Below, piece after piece: positions 1 through 13,488 of a stretch of 64,000 nt of DNA. Both the position numbers and the translations under genes were made by a program. The DNA lies in NCBI GenBank assembly GCA_036346395.1, contig CM070596.1, forward strand, positions 23,660,177 to 23,724,176. Reading direction: 5' to 3'. Position 1 is the first letter of the stretch, and each line of letters begins with the position of its first letter. Origin of the DNA: Hsuehochloa calcarea. Lineage: Eukaryota > Streptophyta > Magnoliopsida > Poales > Poaceae. A model generated the notes under the pieces. That model was not told where the DNA came from. It made no database searches and was given only the letters and a program-made list of their open reading frames with translations.

Positions 1-1700
1 TAAAAACCGACTTTGTTTCTTTCAAAATTTTCAAGCTCTTCATGCATGGCATTGACCCAAGAGGCATCGATAAAGCATGGGTGATATCTCGGGTTCAAAA
101 GAAGCGACAAAAGCGTAATGTGCATGGGAATCAGAGAATAAACTCGAGCGAGTGACTCGCTCTTGAAGATCCCCAATCATCTGCTCAGAGGATGTTGTCG
201 CCGAATGCGAAGAGGTGCTCCCGGTGCGTATGGCCTCTACCCCATGAGTTGTGGAGGTAGGAACAGAGCCACTCAGATCGCTTCGGTGGGGATAGGAGGA
301 GGCCGCCACCGACATCAAGTAGTAGTAGCAGTGCTCTCCACCCTCTCGAGGTAGCAGGAGGATGGTTTGGGTCTTCATCCTCGTAATCATCATCGATTTA
401 AGATGCTTTCTTGAGTTTCGTAAACCTGTACCAAGCATCGGGTCTAGTACTGTGACTAGCCTCATCAAAAGTGACTTCGCAAGTCTCAACAATTTTGTTA
501 GTATCAACATTAAAAACACGATAGCCACGAGAATGAGCAGATATCCAAGAAATATGCCATCAAAACATCTAGACTCAAATTTATCAAGATTGCCATGTTT
601 AAGAATGAAGCACTTGCAACCAAAAATCTTGAAATGAGAGACCTTGGGAGAATGACCAAATCTAAGCTCATAAGAAGTCTTCCCAACCACAGATCTCAAG
701 AAAACCCTATTGAGATATAACAAGCAAGAGAGATCGCTCATTTCAAAATCTCCTAGGAGTAGAATGCTCATCTAGCATGGTCCGAGCCATCTCTACAAGG
801 GTTCTGTTCTTCCTTTCTACAACACCATTCTCACGAGGAACTCTAGGAGAAGAAAACTGATGCTCAATTCCCTATCACAGAAGGTAGAAAAAGAAGAATT
901 CTTGAACTCGTCCCATTATCACTCCTAATGGCTCTCAAAGCTCTGTGTATATCAACAAAGAATTCTAAGGACCAAATCTTTAAAGAATCCAAATGCTTCA
1001 TCCTTAGAAGCAAGAAAATAAACCCATGAATACGGAGTAATCATCCACAACCACCAAGACATACCATTTCCCACCAAATGATCAACTCTAGAAGGACCAA
1101 TCAGATCTAAGTGAAGAAGTCGCCCTGTCCATCACCATTACCAAAGTAAGAGGTGGGTGGGAAGTGCACACCATCTTACCATGTCTATGTGGTGAGCACA
1201 CAAGATCTCCGACACCTTCACTTAGGCAAACCTCTAATCAAGTCCTTGCAACCGACTCTAGACAAATGATCAAAACCTATATGCCCAAGTCTACGATGCC
1301 ACAAAACAAGGTCATGAGAATCGAGGCTACAAGACACCTAGGACTGGAAATGTAAGAAATATCAAATTTGCACGTAAGATCTTCTCAAACTGAGATCTCA
1401 AAACAAGCTCACCCGAGGAATCTAGAACTCTACACTCACCTCTCTTAAACCTCACTTCTAGACCTCATCAAGCAAATGAGAAACAGATAGAAGATTATAC
1501 CTCACTTACTCACCAAAGCGACGCCTTTTAGCATGAACTTGTCGTTGACGCAAGACAAGGCCCTTTGCAACACGGCCCAGAGAAGCATCCCCAAATGTAA
1601 TCAATTCATTGCCGGATGCACGGTGAGGGAGGAGAACCATCTAGAATCTCCGGTCATATGTCGAGAACACCCGAGTCAACAAGCCACTTGTCCTCCTTCC
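1..1700 (-). pseudogene. pol: Broken pol of array unit 1: protease and integrase part
   Basis: Minus-strand pol cut by the window start. The protease active-site region (VDSGCS-like, then MTGDS) lies at about 1690-1640. The pre-integrase HHCC region lies at about 1400-1200. The integrase core at about 1110-780 has recognisable Asp motifs (HLDLIGPSR, SDNGT) and the ENGVVERKN glutamate region. Then comes the integrase C-terminal part (FGHSPKVSHFKIFGCKCF) at about 720-560 and a Ser/Thr-rich linker to reverse transcriptase. Several frameshifts separate these pieces. Unlike the 38-kb copy, the stretch between integrase and reverse transcriptase is present. Confidence 0.75.
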
Positions 1701-1709
1701 TCGCACGAC

Positions 1710-4369
1710 GGACCTAAAAGGCACAATCGAAAACATCCGTGCCTCAAGATCAAGTTAGTGATAAATGAACGAGGAATCCAAAGATCGAGAAGCACGATGT
1801 CCGGGAGCAAAGCAGAGAAATAGTCAAACATGATCAGAATAAAATCATAAGAATGCACATGAGAACCACCTAGACCTCTCCAAACGATCTACCAAAAGAT
1901 CGACACTCCCTGCCTAGGTGCTACCCTGTCTCTCCTCACGATGTCCTAATCCAACATGCCGCCTAGACCCACCAAAAGAGTCTACAAAGTTCTCTACAAA
2001 TCTAGGCCTATGTGTGGTGCGATAAACAGTCGCCTAGCTCTAGAGACTACATCCGAGAAGGGACTCTCTAATGGATCTTAGGACGCCATCCTCTCTTTTC
2101 TCTCAAGTTTTGCTCTCCTAAGGTAACTCAACAAGATGGCCTTCTTTCTGCGTAAGGTGCAATGGTATCGACCTTTGAGGGTCTGCATGCATGAGTGAAA
2201 GCACCTTTCTTGCCGTAAAGAGTTTGAGCAAAACCACCGGATTTGAAAACAACCCCTGATGGCTTAGGAGGTTCTAGCTCAAACAAACCATTCTTCACAA
2301 CTCTAGCAATCTTAGGTGGGTTTTTCTTGAATGCTCTAGGGGTTGAAACCTAGACCACTATTTTTCACGCCACCTTGGATTGATCAAGAATCATGTTGAG
2401 TTTCTTTTTCCCACTTGAAAATTTCTCAAGAGTCACCTTGAGGTAATCATTCTCTTCATTAACTCCTCACATCTAGTACACTTGCTAGACTTGATTACCT
2501 CATTGCGCTTACTCTTAAGAAGGGCCACTTCCACTTTGAAGGCCTCACAAGACACACAATAGGATTCCCGAATCCTACTCAATCGCTTCCTTAAACTTGA
2601 CTCTAAAAGCCTCTTGTATCCGACTAACCATGGTTTCAACTTCAAAGATTCAAAACACAAGAGTTAGAATCAATAACCTTTTAGAAGCAAGAAAAGACAT
2701 GGATCTTTCAATTTTAGCCTTTTCTTCCGTGGTCTTGTTTAAGGCTTCAATCTCAATTGTAAGCTTGGGACAATTTTCACAAGATGCAACTCTAGAGTAA
2801 ATCAATGTTTCGCCATCTCTTGCATCTTAATCCTATTATCCTTACAATGAGAGCATGTGTGACTAGCATCAAACTTTTGCAATTCTTTTAAGGAACTATC
2901 CAATTTTAATTCTAGCAAAGCACAATTAGAGCAAGTTAAAGGATAGCTTCCATGGCGCTACATCAAGAGGAATGACATCTAAACAAGCGATCTAGACTTG
3001 AAAGATTCTAGTTCATCGAGAGCATCTTTTAGTTGATTTGTGACAGAGGAATGAGCAGATTTCAAGCTTGTCAAATCTTTAAGCAAGCTAGTGCAGAATC
3101 ACAAATATCGCCAGGATTGATAGATTTAAGCCTAACAACTTCAAGATTCAAATTATCAATCATAATGTCCTCGCTTCCTAATCATTTTTACTTGCTTATG
3201 CAATTTCGCTCAAAGAAGCACCAAAGCCCTTTTCATATCAAGAATAGAAGGGCATACCTCATCGATCACTAAAAGGATCCTCATCTTTGGAGGAATCGCT
3301 ATCGTGGTCGTTTTGGCCATGAAACACATGCCGTGAAGTCATGCGCCTTCTTCTTGCCACGAGAATCACTCGCCGCCCTCCGCTTCCGAGTCCACATCGC
3401 TCATATTTACATTCTCAAGAGCGGCAAGGACCCTACCGACAAACTTCCGATAGTTTGTCTTCTTGGGTTTTGCATCCTCTCCGGGATGTCTTCGTGTCTC
3501 CTTCTCCTCCTTGCCCTTTAGCTTGGGGCACTTGGAGCGAATGTGGTTTGGCTCACCACATTCAAGCACGTGATAGGTCCACTCCTCCTCCTATTTCTCA
3601 CCTTGTTGTACGCTCTGTGAATTTGGTGGAAAGGAGGGCTAAGTCATCCCTGCAATTTCTCAAGTTGCTCATCACTCAAAGAATGTAAAGCGATAATGAA
3701 AAGCCGATGAGCTACAATCAAGAGAATCAAGAGCAACCCTTGGATTTGTCGACCACTAAAGCCATCGACTGCCTTGGGAGACGCGAGATAAAGTCAATCT
3801 CATGCGCCTTCAACCTCGAGTAGAGCTTATCCATGGTAAGCTCACTCATGACATGTTGTTGTCATTGATGGAAGTGATCTTCATACCCTGCACTTCACAT
3901 CAAGAGCACCTGTAAGTCGGGCGGCATTTTCGCACTCGTAAAATATCAAGTCAACAAATACGGAGATCATGAAGAATTTTAGAGAATCTTCCCACACTCA
4001 TCCAAAGACTCACTGTGCCTTTGTTCGATCTTCGAGTAAACCTTTTGAGCCGGTTCTCGCCTCACTTCCTTGATCGCAGTGGACCCTTCGTGATAATCAC
4101 AAAGTGTCCGCCAGATCTCGTGAGCGCACCGCAAGTGAGCAACACGCCAAACTCGATCGACTAAGGCCTTGGATCAAATAATTCCGAGCCTTGTTGCTGG
4201 CCTCCACATCCGAGTGATCGATCGCCATCTACCGCACGACATAAGGGTTTTTCACCTTTAGCCAAATAGCGTGCCCTTGAGCCTCGATATACGCTTGCAT
4301 ACGAGCCTTCCAAAGATGCAAAGTCAACTCCTCAAAATGTGTGGCTTGGTTGAGTACTTGTCACGCCAT
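1710..4369 (-). pseudogene. gag: Broken gag of array unit 1
   Basis: The gag of a SIRE-type copia element, which would form the nucleocapsid-like particle. The start is taken at the ATG at 4369, 55 bases inside LTR1, matching the start at 40184 in the other family A copy. Readable pieces are a copia gag domain (about 4330-3800), a CCHC knuckle CGEPNHIRSKCPKL (about 3570-3530, first Cys context changed), a coiled-coil, Cys-pair region (about 3270-2400), and a second knuckle region near 2170-2120. Frame changes by small indels occur throughout, starting within the first codons, where the unit lacks bases relative to the 40184 copy. No product is expected. Confidence 0.75.
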
Positions 4370-4409
4370 GGCTCCAAAGACCGTTAAGATCTATAGAAAA
4401 GAGCTAACC

Positions 4410-4421
4410 GGCTCGATACCA
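4410..4421 (-). other. Primer binding site of array unit 1, one base short
   Basis: It lies just inside LTR1. The minus strand reads TGGTATCGAGCC where the elements at 40131 and 52219 have TGGTATCAGAGCC, the complement of the plant initiator Met-tRNA 3' end. One A is missing. The loss would weaken priming if real. Confidence 0.75.
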
Positions 4422-4423
4422 CT

Positions 4424-6276
4424 TGTAGGACCGAAAGGCGACTAGGGGGTGAATAGGCGCTTTCAAAACTTTCTCGCCTAAATCAAAACCAACACGAACT
4501 TTACTCCTTTAGCTATGAAAGCTAAGAAGTTCAAGGAGCACACAACGGAAGCCTTGTGTTGGATTTGATAAACCCTCAAGCACACGACACAAAAGGAGAA
4601 AAGAACTCAATGTTCTTCATCGACACGGGCGGTCCGACCGGCTACCACGGGCGGCCTGACCGACGGTCATCCAATGGTCCGACAAGAACTAACCAATGGT
4701 CGGACCGGTGGATACGGTTCGACCCGCCAAACCAATGGTTCAAAACACACGGCGGTCGAACCGCCGCTGAAAGGTTTGGCCGGACCCAGAGAGTCCAAGA
4801 TCAAAAACTCCACCTAATCCAAAACGAAATTTGATCCAACTTTTGATTCAACCAATAAAACTTGACCAAATTTCTAGCACACCTCCCTAATGATATTAGA
4901 GACCTATTTCTAGCGACGATCCGCCGATCCACTTCGCAGAATCGATCTCTCGAGATTTTACCAAAGAGGTGCACAAACCCTAGAAATGAGAAAACTTGAT
5001 TCAAGACTTGCTTGTGGGGTTTGATGATCTAGATGACTCTAGGAGTAATCCCACACATCAAAGCAAGATAAAGTAGGCCAAGAGACCAAGCATGAACCTT
5101 TGAATCAAGGAAGCACCAAAACATCCAAAAGAGAGAAGAACACAAAGGAGCAATTGATCTTTCAATTAAGCATCACAAGATTGTTCATCCACAATAGATG
5201 CTTACAAAGCCTCTCCACCAAGGAGGGCAAGAGCTCAACAAGGAGCACACTCCAAACCCTAGTTCTCCTCTCCTCTCCTCCAAACCCTAGAAAAGGAAGA
5301 AGGGGCTAAATGAATGCTTGCTTAGGTTTTCCACCTCTCCCTTCCTATTTATACTAGAGAGCTAGGGTTTCCTTTGGGTCTCTTACACATGGGACCCACA
5401 CACAAATAACTCTTGAAGCAATCGCCGCTTCACCACGTAGGTTGATCACGGTTCTCATCGACGCCAAGCCTCTCTTGTCCGAATCCCATCGAACCTCCTG
5501 CAGACTCGCACCGATATCCGCACCACCGATCCAACCAAATTGCTTCAACCACCTGCTCGATCCATCTTGTCCATTCTCGCACCATGCTTGAGTCACACAA
5601 CCTCACCCAGATCCCCGATCGCTCGACCTCGCCTCCAAGCGTAGTCCCGATCCACTCACCGCTGACGCCGCTGACTCGCAAGCCACCGCACAAAGAATAG
5701 ACAAACAAACCGCTTCCGAACAAGTTCTTCACAACTTGACCCACGCCGCCCGCAATGCAATATACATCAATAAAGCATTGAAGTTCATAGAATAACACAC
5801 TTGAAACAAACTCAATGCAACACTTGGCTCACCTCCAGTGATCGCCGGCCCGATCGCTTCACGTGGCCGGTCCGACCGATTTCATGTTCGGCCGACCGCT
5901 TCCCACAACGGCGGTCGGACCGGTCCAAAGGACTTAGCCAAAATTCAAGCGAGAAATTCAAACCTTCCGAAATTTCAATCGAATAGAACTTTTGACCGAG
6001 CTCCAAAATGATGGGACCACATCCAGAGACTCCTCACTTGCCTACACAACCTATTTTTGGCCCACCCAAAACCCAACTTTCAAATCAGCGGCCTGACCGC
6101 CACCATGGCCGGCCGGATCGCTTCCACGGGCGGTCCGACCGCCAAGACAACCGGTCGACCGCCGCTGGCTCGACAAATTTTGGAGCAAACCCAAAACGCG
6201 AGATTTTGCAAACTAATAACGCCATTGCCAATTGACTCATCATCCCGAGATCGCACATATCCTCACGATATCCACA
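4424..6276 (-). repeat. Family A copia LTR 1 of the array
   Basis: An LTR of 1853 bp read on the minus strand, beginning TGTGGATATC (edge 6276) and ending TCCTACA (edge 4424). It serves as 5' LTR for the partial internal region at 1-4423 and as 3' LTR for 6277-13488. A TATA box (minus-strand TATAAATAG) lies at 5345-5353. Clusters of GGTCNGACC-like palindromes are visible near 4630-4770, 5850-5930 and 6090-6160. It is nearly identical to LTR2, with scattered 1-3 base indels. Confidence 0.85.
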
Positions 6277-7688
6277 ATCTCCCCTTGATGAACACATTGG
6301 CAATTTTCAAGAAAATGTGGTTTTTCAAAATGAAAAGTAAAACTTCATTGCTGTGATAAAGGCACAACTTGGTCCATAAGCAACAAAAAGCCTAGGAACC
6401 ACCAAGTCGGCTTCGTAATAGTGTAAGCAAGTGAGATAAGGCATTGAAAGCACAAAAGGATTCAAATTCCGTAAAGTAGCCAAAAATCTCACTTAGGTCC
6501 AAATGAAAGACACATTGTTCTATTTGACCTTTGATCATTGTGAGTATTCTTCAATTGCAAATCAAATAAGAAAAGACAATGAAACCACAAGTAAACTCAA
6601 CTCACCATGATCACAAATTTTCAAAAGGTTCAAAATTTTATTTTATGAAGTTCTTTATATATGAAACCTTGAGTATGAAACCAAAAGCTCCAAAAGCTCC
6701 AACATCATTTTCTTCACAATCTTTCTCCCCTTTGACAATGAATTCATCAAGATGCATGAAAAGAAAGAGCATGAAGGAATGACTTTATTTTTGAACTTTA
6801 GTGAAAAGGAGCCATGACCATTATACATGTAGACAAGATAAGTATTATACCAAGCCATATAAAGAGAAGACGCTATATTCAATCATGGCAAAACGTAATC
6901 GCAAAGCTAAAACCAAGATAGCAAAGAATCTGAGATTAATGTAATTGAAATCATGAAAGGTTGCTCAAAATCATAGATTCACTCAAAGCAACCAAAATGA
7001 GTCAAGCCATGTCTATAAGTAAAAAGAGACTCAAAACAAGAATTGAGGCATTTTGAGCATTAAGAAAATTCTTTTGAAGCAAAGCTCAAGCACTTAGCCC
7101 TTTTGGGCAATTTTTCTTTTCTTTTCTCCTTTTTTGTCTGTGCTAGATCTCAAGCCTTGCCGCGACTATCTCAAGCGATAAGCTTAAAAGAATGATCTAG
7201 GTCATCCAAAACTCCCCGAGTTCATGCCTAGTGCAATGGCAAGCCGCCTCATGAGAAAGGATTGGTGAGATCAGCTTTTTTCGCACAGTAAAATTTTTTT
7301 TTTCATTTGCTTGACTTATGAAGATAAAAGCTCATTTTTCATCTCAAAAAGTTCAAGACTCAAATCAACTTGTAAGACATGGCGAGAATCATAAGAGGAT
7401 CACTAGAGCAAAACTAGTCACAAGATCCAACAAGACATGATTTGATTCAAATTTCTCACAGATATAAAGCTAGCAAGGCAAAAGCTAAGCCAAACACGAA
7501 GAGCCATAAAAGAGGTCTAGCAGACTATCACTTGATATGACAAGGTATAGAATATGAAAACAAGTCATACAAGGATAATAATCAAAGCTCCACTAATTTT
7601 ATTATACAATGCAAGACAAATGAAATGAAACATGCATTATGATACAATGAATGCAAAAGAGCAACTTCCTCAAAACAGCCCAATAGGA
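6277..7688 (-). other. Non-coding 3' internal region of array unit 2
   Basis: About 1.4 kb between the RNase H stop and the LTR. No convincing frame is present; SIRE relatives may carry an env-like gene here, but none is seen. The polypurine tract abuts the LTR at about 6277-6288 (minus strand AAGGGGAGAT). A second purine tract, AAAGGGGAGAAAG-like, lies near 6720-6735. The equivalent region of the other family A copy is 44918-46327. Confidence 0.7.
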
Positions 7689-10600
7689 CTAATAACCCCT
7701 AACTCTCCCCGCAGCAAAGAAACGAGAAGAATCAAGAGCCTTAGTGAAAATATCTCGCAAGTCGTTGCTCGACTCTACAAAATGAAGCACAACATCACCT
7801 TTCTCAACATGGTCTCTCGTAAAATGAAATCGAATGTCAATGTGTTTAGTCCTCGAATGTTGCACTCGGGTTTTTGGCAATATTAATTGCGTATGTTGTC
7901 ACGTAAAAGAGGAACACTTCCCAAAGATAACCCATAGTCCCGCAGCATGGATAAAATCCAGAGAACTCGAGAGCAACCATCGCGGCAGCCTACATACTCG
8001 CCTCACCAGATCAGGCAATGTAAGACTGCTTTTAGAAGACCAAGAAACAAGAGATGTGCCCAAGAAATGACAAGTGCCGTAAGTACTCTTCCTATCAACT
8101 CTACACCGCTAAATCAAGATCGTAAAATGCTCGAATTGAAAGAGCCAAGAAGAAGAATACCAGAGTCCAAAGTCAAGCGATCTTGAAGATACCAATATGC
8201 GCGCATCGCTTGACGATGAGAAGCACGAGGAAGCTCGAAGCGAGCGCACGCACATACGGCGAATTGTATGTCCGCCCGACACAGTAAGATAGAGGAGGAG
8301 CCAATCATATCGCGATACTCTTCCGATCCACCGACTTCCATCCTCATCGTGGTCCAAAGACGGTGGTTGTTGCAATGGGAGTAGACATTGGCCTATCGCT
8401 TCCCATATTGAAGCGCCAAGAAGGTCCTTTGTATACTTACTCGTGAACGAAGGTGCCTTCTTTCGCTTGCTTGATTTGAAGACCAAGGAAGAATGTCAAT
8501 TCTCCCATCATGCTCATCTCAAATTCACCGCTCATAGAATCAAAATCTAGACACCAAAGCATGAGAGGAACCACCAAAATAATATCATCCACATATATTT
8601 GAACCAACAAGAAATCACCGCCATGCCCGAGAGTGAACAAGGTTTTATCAACCATTCCCATTTTGAAATCATTTTCAAGCAAGAAACTCTTAAGTCACAT
8701 ACCAAGCTCTAGGAGCTTGTTTCAATCCATACAGAGCTTTAGAGAGTTTAAAAACATGGTTTGGGAATTTTGATTTTCAAACCTGTGAGGTTGCTTGACA
8801 AAGACCTCTTCTTCTATGAAGCCATTCAAGAAAGCACTTTAACATCCATTTGAAAAAGCTTGAAACCCTTGGATGTTGCAAATGCTAAAAGAATGCGAAT
8901 GGCCTCCAATCTAGCTATCGGAGCAAAGGTCTCTCAAAGTCTAAGCCTCTCACTGAATAACCTTGAGCAACAAGTCTAGCCTTATTTGTAACAACCAATC
9001 CATCCTCACTTTGCTTATTTTTAAAAACCCATTTTGTTCCAATAACATGAGAATCAAGGTCGCCAACTAAAAACCGACTTTGTTTCTTTCAAAATTTTCA
9101 AGCTCTTCATGCATGGCATTGACCCAAGAGGCATCGATAAAGCATGGGTGATATCTCGGGTTCAAAAGAAGCGACAAAAGCGTAATGTGCATGGGAATCA
9201 GAGAATAAACCCGAGCGAGTGACTCGCTCTTGAAGATCCCCAATCATCTGCTCAGAGGATGTTGTCGCCGAATGCGAAGAGGTGCTCCCGGTGCGTATGG
9301 CCTCTACCCCATGAGTTGTGGAGGTAGGAACAGAGCCACTCAGATCGCTCGGTGGGGATAGGAGGCTACCGCCACCGACATCAAGTAGTAGTAGCAGCTC
9401 TCCACCCTCTCGTGAGGTAGCAGGAGGATGGTTTGAGTCTTCATCCTCGTAATCATCATCGACGAAGATGCTTTCTTGAGTTTCGTAAACCTGTACCAAG
9501 CATCGGGTCTAGTACTGTGACTAGCCTCATCAAAAGTGACTTCGCAAGTCTCAACAATTTTGTTAGTATCAACATTAAAAACACGATAGCCACGAGAATG
9601 AGCAGATATCCAAGAAATATGCCATCAAAACATCTAGACTCAAATTTATCAAGATTGCCATGTTTAAGAATGAAGCACTTGCAACCAAAAATCTTGAAAT
9701 GAGAGACCTTGGGAGAATGACCAAATCTAAGCTCATAAGAAGTCTTCCCAACCACAGATCTCAAGAAAACCCTATTGAGATATAACAAGCAAGAGAGATC
9801 GCCTCACCCAAAATCTCCTAGGAGTAGAATGCTCATCTAGCATGGTCCGAGCCATCTCTACAAGGGTTCTGTTCTTCCTTTCTACAACACCATTCTCACG
9901 AGGAACTCTAGGAGAAGAAAACTGATGCTCAATTCCCTATCACAGAAGGTAGAAAAAGAAGAATTCTTGAACTCGTCCCATTATCACTCCTAATGGCTCT
10001 CAAAGCTCCGTGTATATCAACAAAGAATTCTAAGGACCAAATCTTTAAAGAATCCAAATGCTTCATCCTTAGAAGCAAGAAAATAAACCCATGAATACCG
10101 GAGTAATCATCCACAACCACCAAGACATACCATTTCCCACCAATGATCAACTCTAGAAGGACCAATCAGATCTAAGTGAAGAAGTCGTCCCGTCCATCAC
10201 CATTACCAAAGTAAGAGGTGGGTGGGAAGGCACACCATCTTACCATGTCTATGTGGTGAGCACACAAGATCTCTCGACACCTTCACTTAGGCAAACCTCT
10301 AATCAAGTCCTTGCAACCGACTCTAGACAAATGATCAAAACCTATATGCCCAAGTCTACGATGCCACAAAACAAGGTCATGAGAATCGAGGCTACAAGAC
10401 ACCTAGGACTGGAAATGTAAGAAATACTCAAATTTGCACGTAAGATCTTCTCAAACTGAGATCTCAAAACAAGCTCACCCGAGGAATCTAGAACTCTACA
10501 CTCACCTCTCTTAAACCTCACTTCTAGACCTCATCAAGCAAATGAGAAACAGATAGAAGATTATACCTCACCTTACTTACCAAAGCGACGCCTTTTAGCA

Positions 10601-10755
10601 TGAACTTGTCGTTGACGCAACACAAGTCTCTTTGCAATACGGTCCCAGAGAAGCATCCCCAAATGTAATCAATTCATTGCCGGATGCACGGTGAGGGAGG
10701 AGAACCATCTAGAATCTCCGGTCATATGTCGAGAACACCCGAGTCAACAAGCCAC
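7689..10755 (-). pseudogene. pol: Broken pol of array unit 2: protease, integrase, reverse transcriptase, RNase H
   Basis: The full set of copia pol domains on the minus strand. Protease is at about 10755-10500, HHCC zinc region about 10460-10270, integrase core about 10180-9840, integrase C-terminal part about 9790-9600, and an acidic, Ser-rich linker at 9499-9200. It then reads a reverse transcriptase N-terminal part (about 9070-8700, frameshifted), the YVDD motif at 8581-8595, FFLGLQIKQ after it, and RNase H ending at a TAG at 7689. The C-terminal piece 7880-7689 carries the copia RNase H tail with KHIDIRFHF and a GDVVLHFV stretch. Many single-base indels prevent a continuous frame. Confidence 0.75.
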
Positions 10756-10759
10756 TTGT

Positions 10760-13435
10760 CCTCCTTCCTCGCACGACGGACCTAAAAGGCACAATCGAAA
10801 ACATCCGTGCCTCAAGATCAAGTTAGTGATAAATGAACGAGGAATCCAAAGATCGAGAAGCACGATGTCCGGGAGCAAAGCAGAGAAATAGTCAAACATG
10901 ATCAGAATAAAATCATAAGAATGCACATGAGAACCACCTAGACCTCTCCAAACGATCTACCAAAAGATCGACACTTCCCTGCCTAGGTGCTACCCTGTCT
11001 CTCCTCACGATGTCCTAATCCAACATGCCGCCTAGACCCACCAAAAGAGTCTACAAAGTTCTCTACAAATCTAGGCCTATGTGTGGTGCGATAAACAGTC
11101 GCCTAGCTCTAGAGACTACATCCGAGAAGGGACTCTCTAATGGATCTTAGGACGCCATCCTCTCTTTTCTCTCAAGTTTTGCTCTCCTAAGGTAACTCAA
11201 CAAGATGGCCTTCTTTCTGCGTAAGGTGCAATGGTATCGACCTTTGAGGGTCTGCATGCATGAGTGAAAGCACCTTTCTTGCCGTAAAGAGTTTGAGCAA
11301 AACCACCGGATTTGAAAACAACCCCTGATGGCTTAGGAGGTTCTAGCTCAAACAAACCATTCTTCACAACTCTAGCAATCTTAGGTGGGTTTTTCTTGAA
11401 TGCTCTAGGGGTTGAAACCTAGACCACTATTTTTCACGCCACCTTGGATTGATCAAGAATCATGTTGAGTTTCTTTTTCCCACTTGAAAATTTCTCAAGA
11501 GTCACCTTGAGGTAATCATTCTCTTTCATTAACTCCTCACATCTAGTACACTTGCTAGACTTGATTACCTCATTGCGCTTACTCTTAAGAAGGGCCACTT
11601 CCACTTTGAAGGCCTCACAAGACACACAATAGGATTCCCGAATCCTACTCAATCGCTTCCTTAAACTTGACTCTAAAAGCCTCTTGTATCCGACTAACCA
11701 TGGTTTCAACTTCAAAGATTCAAAACACAAGAGTTAGAATCAATAACCTTTTAGAAGCAAGAAAAGACATGGATCTTTCAATTTTAGCCTTTTCTTCCGT
11801 GGTCTTGTTTAAGGCTTCAATCTCAATTGTAAGCTTGGGACAATTTTCACAAGATGCAACTCTAGAGTAAATCAATGTTTCGCCATCTCTTGCATCTTAA
11901 TCCTATTATCCTTACAATGAGAGCATGTGTGACTAGCATCAAACTTTTGCAATTCTTTTAAGGAACTATCCAATTTTAATTCTAGCAAAGCACAATTAGA
12001 GCAAGTTAAAGGGATAGCTTCCATGGCGCTACATCAAGAGGAATGACATCTAAACAAGGATCTAGACTTGAAAGATTCTAGTTCATCGAGAGCATCTTTT
12101 AGTTGATTTGTGACAGAGGAATGAGCAGATTTCAAGCTTGTCAAATCTTTAAGCAAGCTAGTGCAGAATCACAAATATCGCCAGGATTGATAGATTTAAG
12201 CCTAACAACTTCAAGATTCAAATTATCAATCATAATGTCCTCGCTTCCTAATCATTTTTACTTGCTTATGCAATTTCGCTCAAAGAAGCACCAAAGCCCT
12301 TTTCATATCAAGAATAGAAGGGCATACCTCATCGATCACTAAAAGGATCCTCATTGTTGGAGGAATCGCTATCGTGGTCGTTTTGGCCATGAAACACATG
12401 CCTGAAGTCATGCGCCTTCTTCTTGCCACGAGAATCACTCGCCCCCTCCGCTTCCGAGTCCACATCGCTCATATTTACATTCTCAAGAGCGGCAAGGACC
12501 CTACCGACAAACTTTCGATAGTTTGTCTTCTTGGGTTTTGCATCCTCTCCGGGATGTCTTCGTGTCTCCTTCTCCTCCTTGCCCTTTAGCTTGGGGCACT
12601 TGGAGCGAATGTGGTTTGGCTCACCACATTCAAGCACGTGATAGGTCCACTCCTCCTCCTATTTCTCACCTTGTTGTACGCTCTGTGAATTTGGTGGAAA
12701 GGAGGGCTAAGTCATCCCTGCAATTTCTCAAGTTGCTCATCACTCAAAGAATGTAAAGCGATAATGAAAAGCCGATGAGCTACAATCAAGAGAATCAAGA
12801 GCAACCCTTGGATTTGTCGACCACTAAAGCCATCGACTGTTTTGGGAGACGCGAGATAAAGTCAATCTCATGCGCCTTCAACCTCGAGTAGAGCTTATCC
12901 ATGGTAAGCTCACTCATGATGTTGTTGTCATTGATGGAAGTGATCTTCATACCCTGCACTTCACATCAAGAGCACCTGTAAGTCGGCGCGGCATTTTCGC
13001 ACTCGTAAAATACCAAGTCAACAAATACGGAGATCATGAAGAATTTTAGAGAATCTTCCCACACTCATCCAAAGACTCACCGTGCCTTTGTTCGATCTTC
13101 GAGTAAACCTTTTGAGCCGGTTCTGCCTCACTTCCTTGATCGCAGTGGACCCTTCGTGATAATCACAAAGTGTCCGCCAGATCTCGTGAGCAGACCGCAA
13201 GTGAGCAACACGCCAAACTCGATCGACTAAGGCCTTGGATCAAATAATTCCGAGCCTTGTTGCTGGCCTCCACATCCGAGTGATCGATCGCCATCTACCG
13301 GCACGACATAAGGGTTTTTCACCTTAGCCAAATAGCGTGCCCTTGAGCCTCGATATACGCTTGCATACGAGCCTTCCAAAGATGCAAAGTCAACTCCTCA
13401 AAATGTGTGGCTTGGTTGAGTACTTGTCACGCCAT
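10760..13435 (-). pseudogene. gag: Broken gag of array unit 2
   Basis: A copy of the unit 1 gag. The ATG is at 13435. A readable 60-residue piece of the copia gag domain lies at 13018-13200, with HEIWRTLCDYHEGS. The CCHC knuckle lies at about 12640-12600 within a frame open at 12329-12637. A Cys-rich coiled-coil segment is open at 11434-11730 (ESYCVSCEAFKVEVALLKSK). The second knuckle is near 11240-11190. The frame is broken repeatedly, at nearly the same sites as units 1 and 3 but often with different indels. Confidence 0.75.
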
Positions 13436-13475
13436 GGCTCCAAAGACCGTTAAGATCTATAGAAAAGAGCTAACC

Positions 13476-13486
13476 GCTCGATACCA
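13476..13486 (-). other. Primer binding site of array unit 2, shortened
   Basis: It lies just inside LTR2. The same internal A is missing as in units 1 and 3, and one more C after GAGC is also absent (minus strand TGGTATCGAGC then GGTT). Confidence 0.7.
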
Positions 13487-13488
13487 CT

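Noticed and set aside
163..637. Plus-strand frames in the array (repeated at 9433, 18494 and similar positions)
   Set aside because: They are shadows of minus-strand integrase and linker coding DNA; their recurrence in each unit reflects the 9-kb repeat only.
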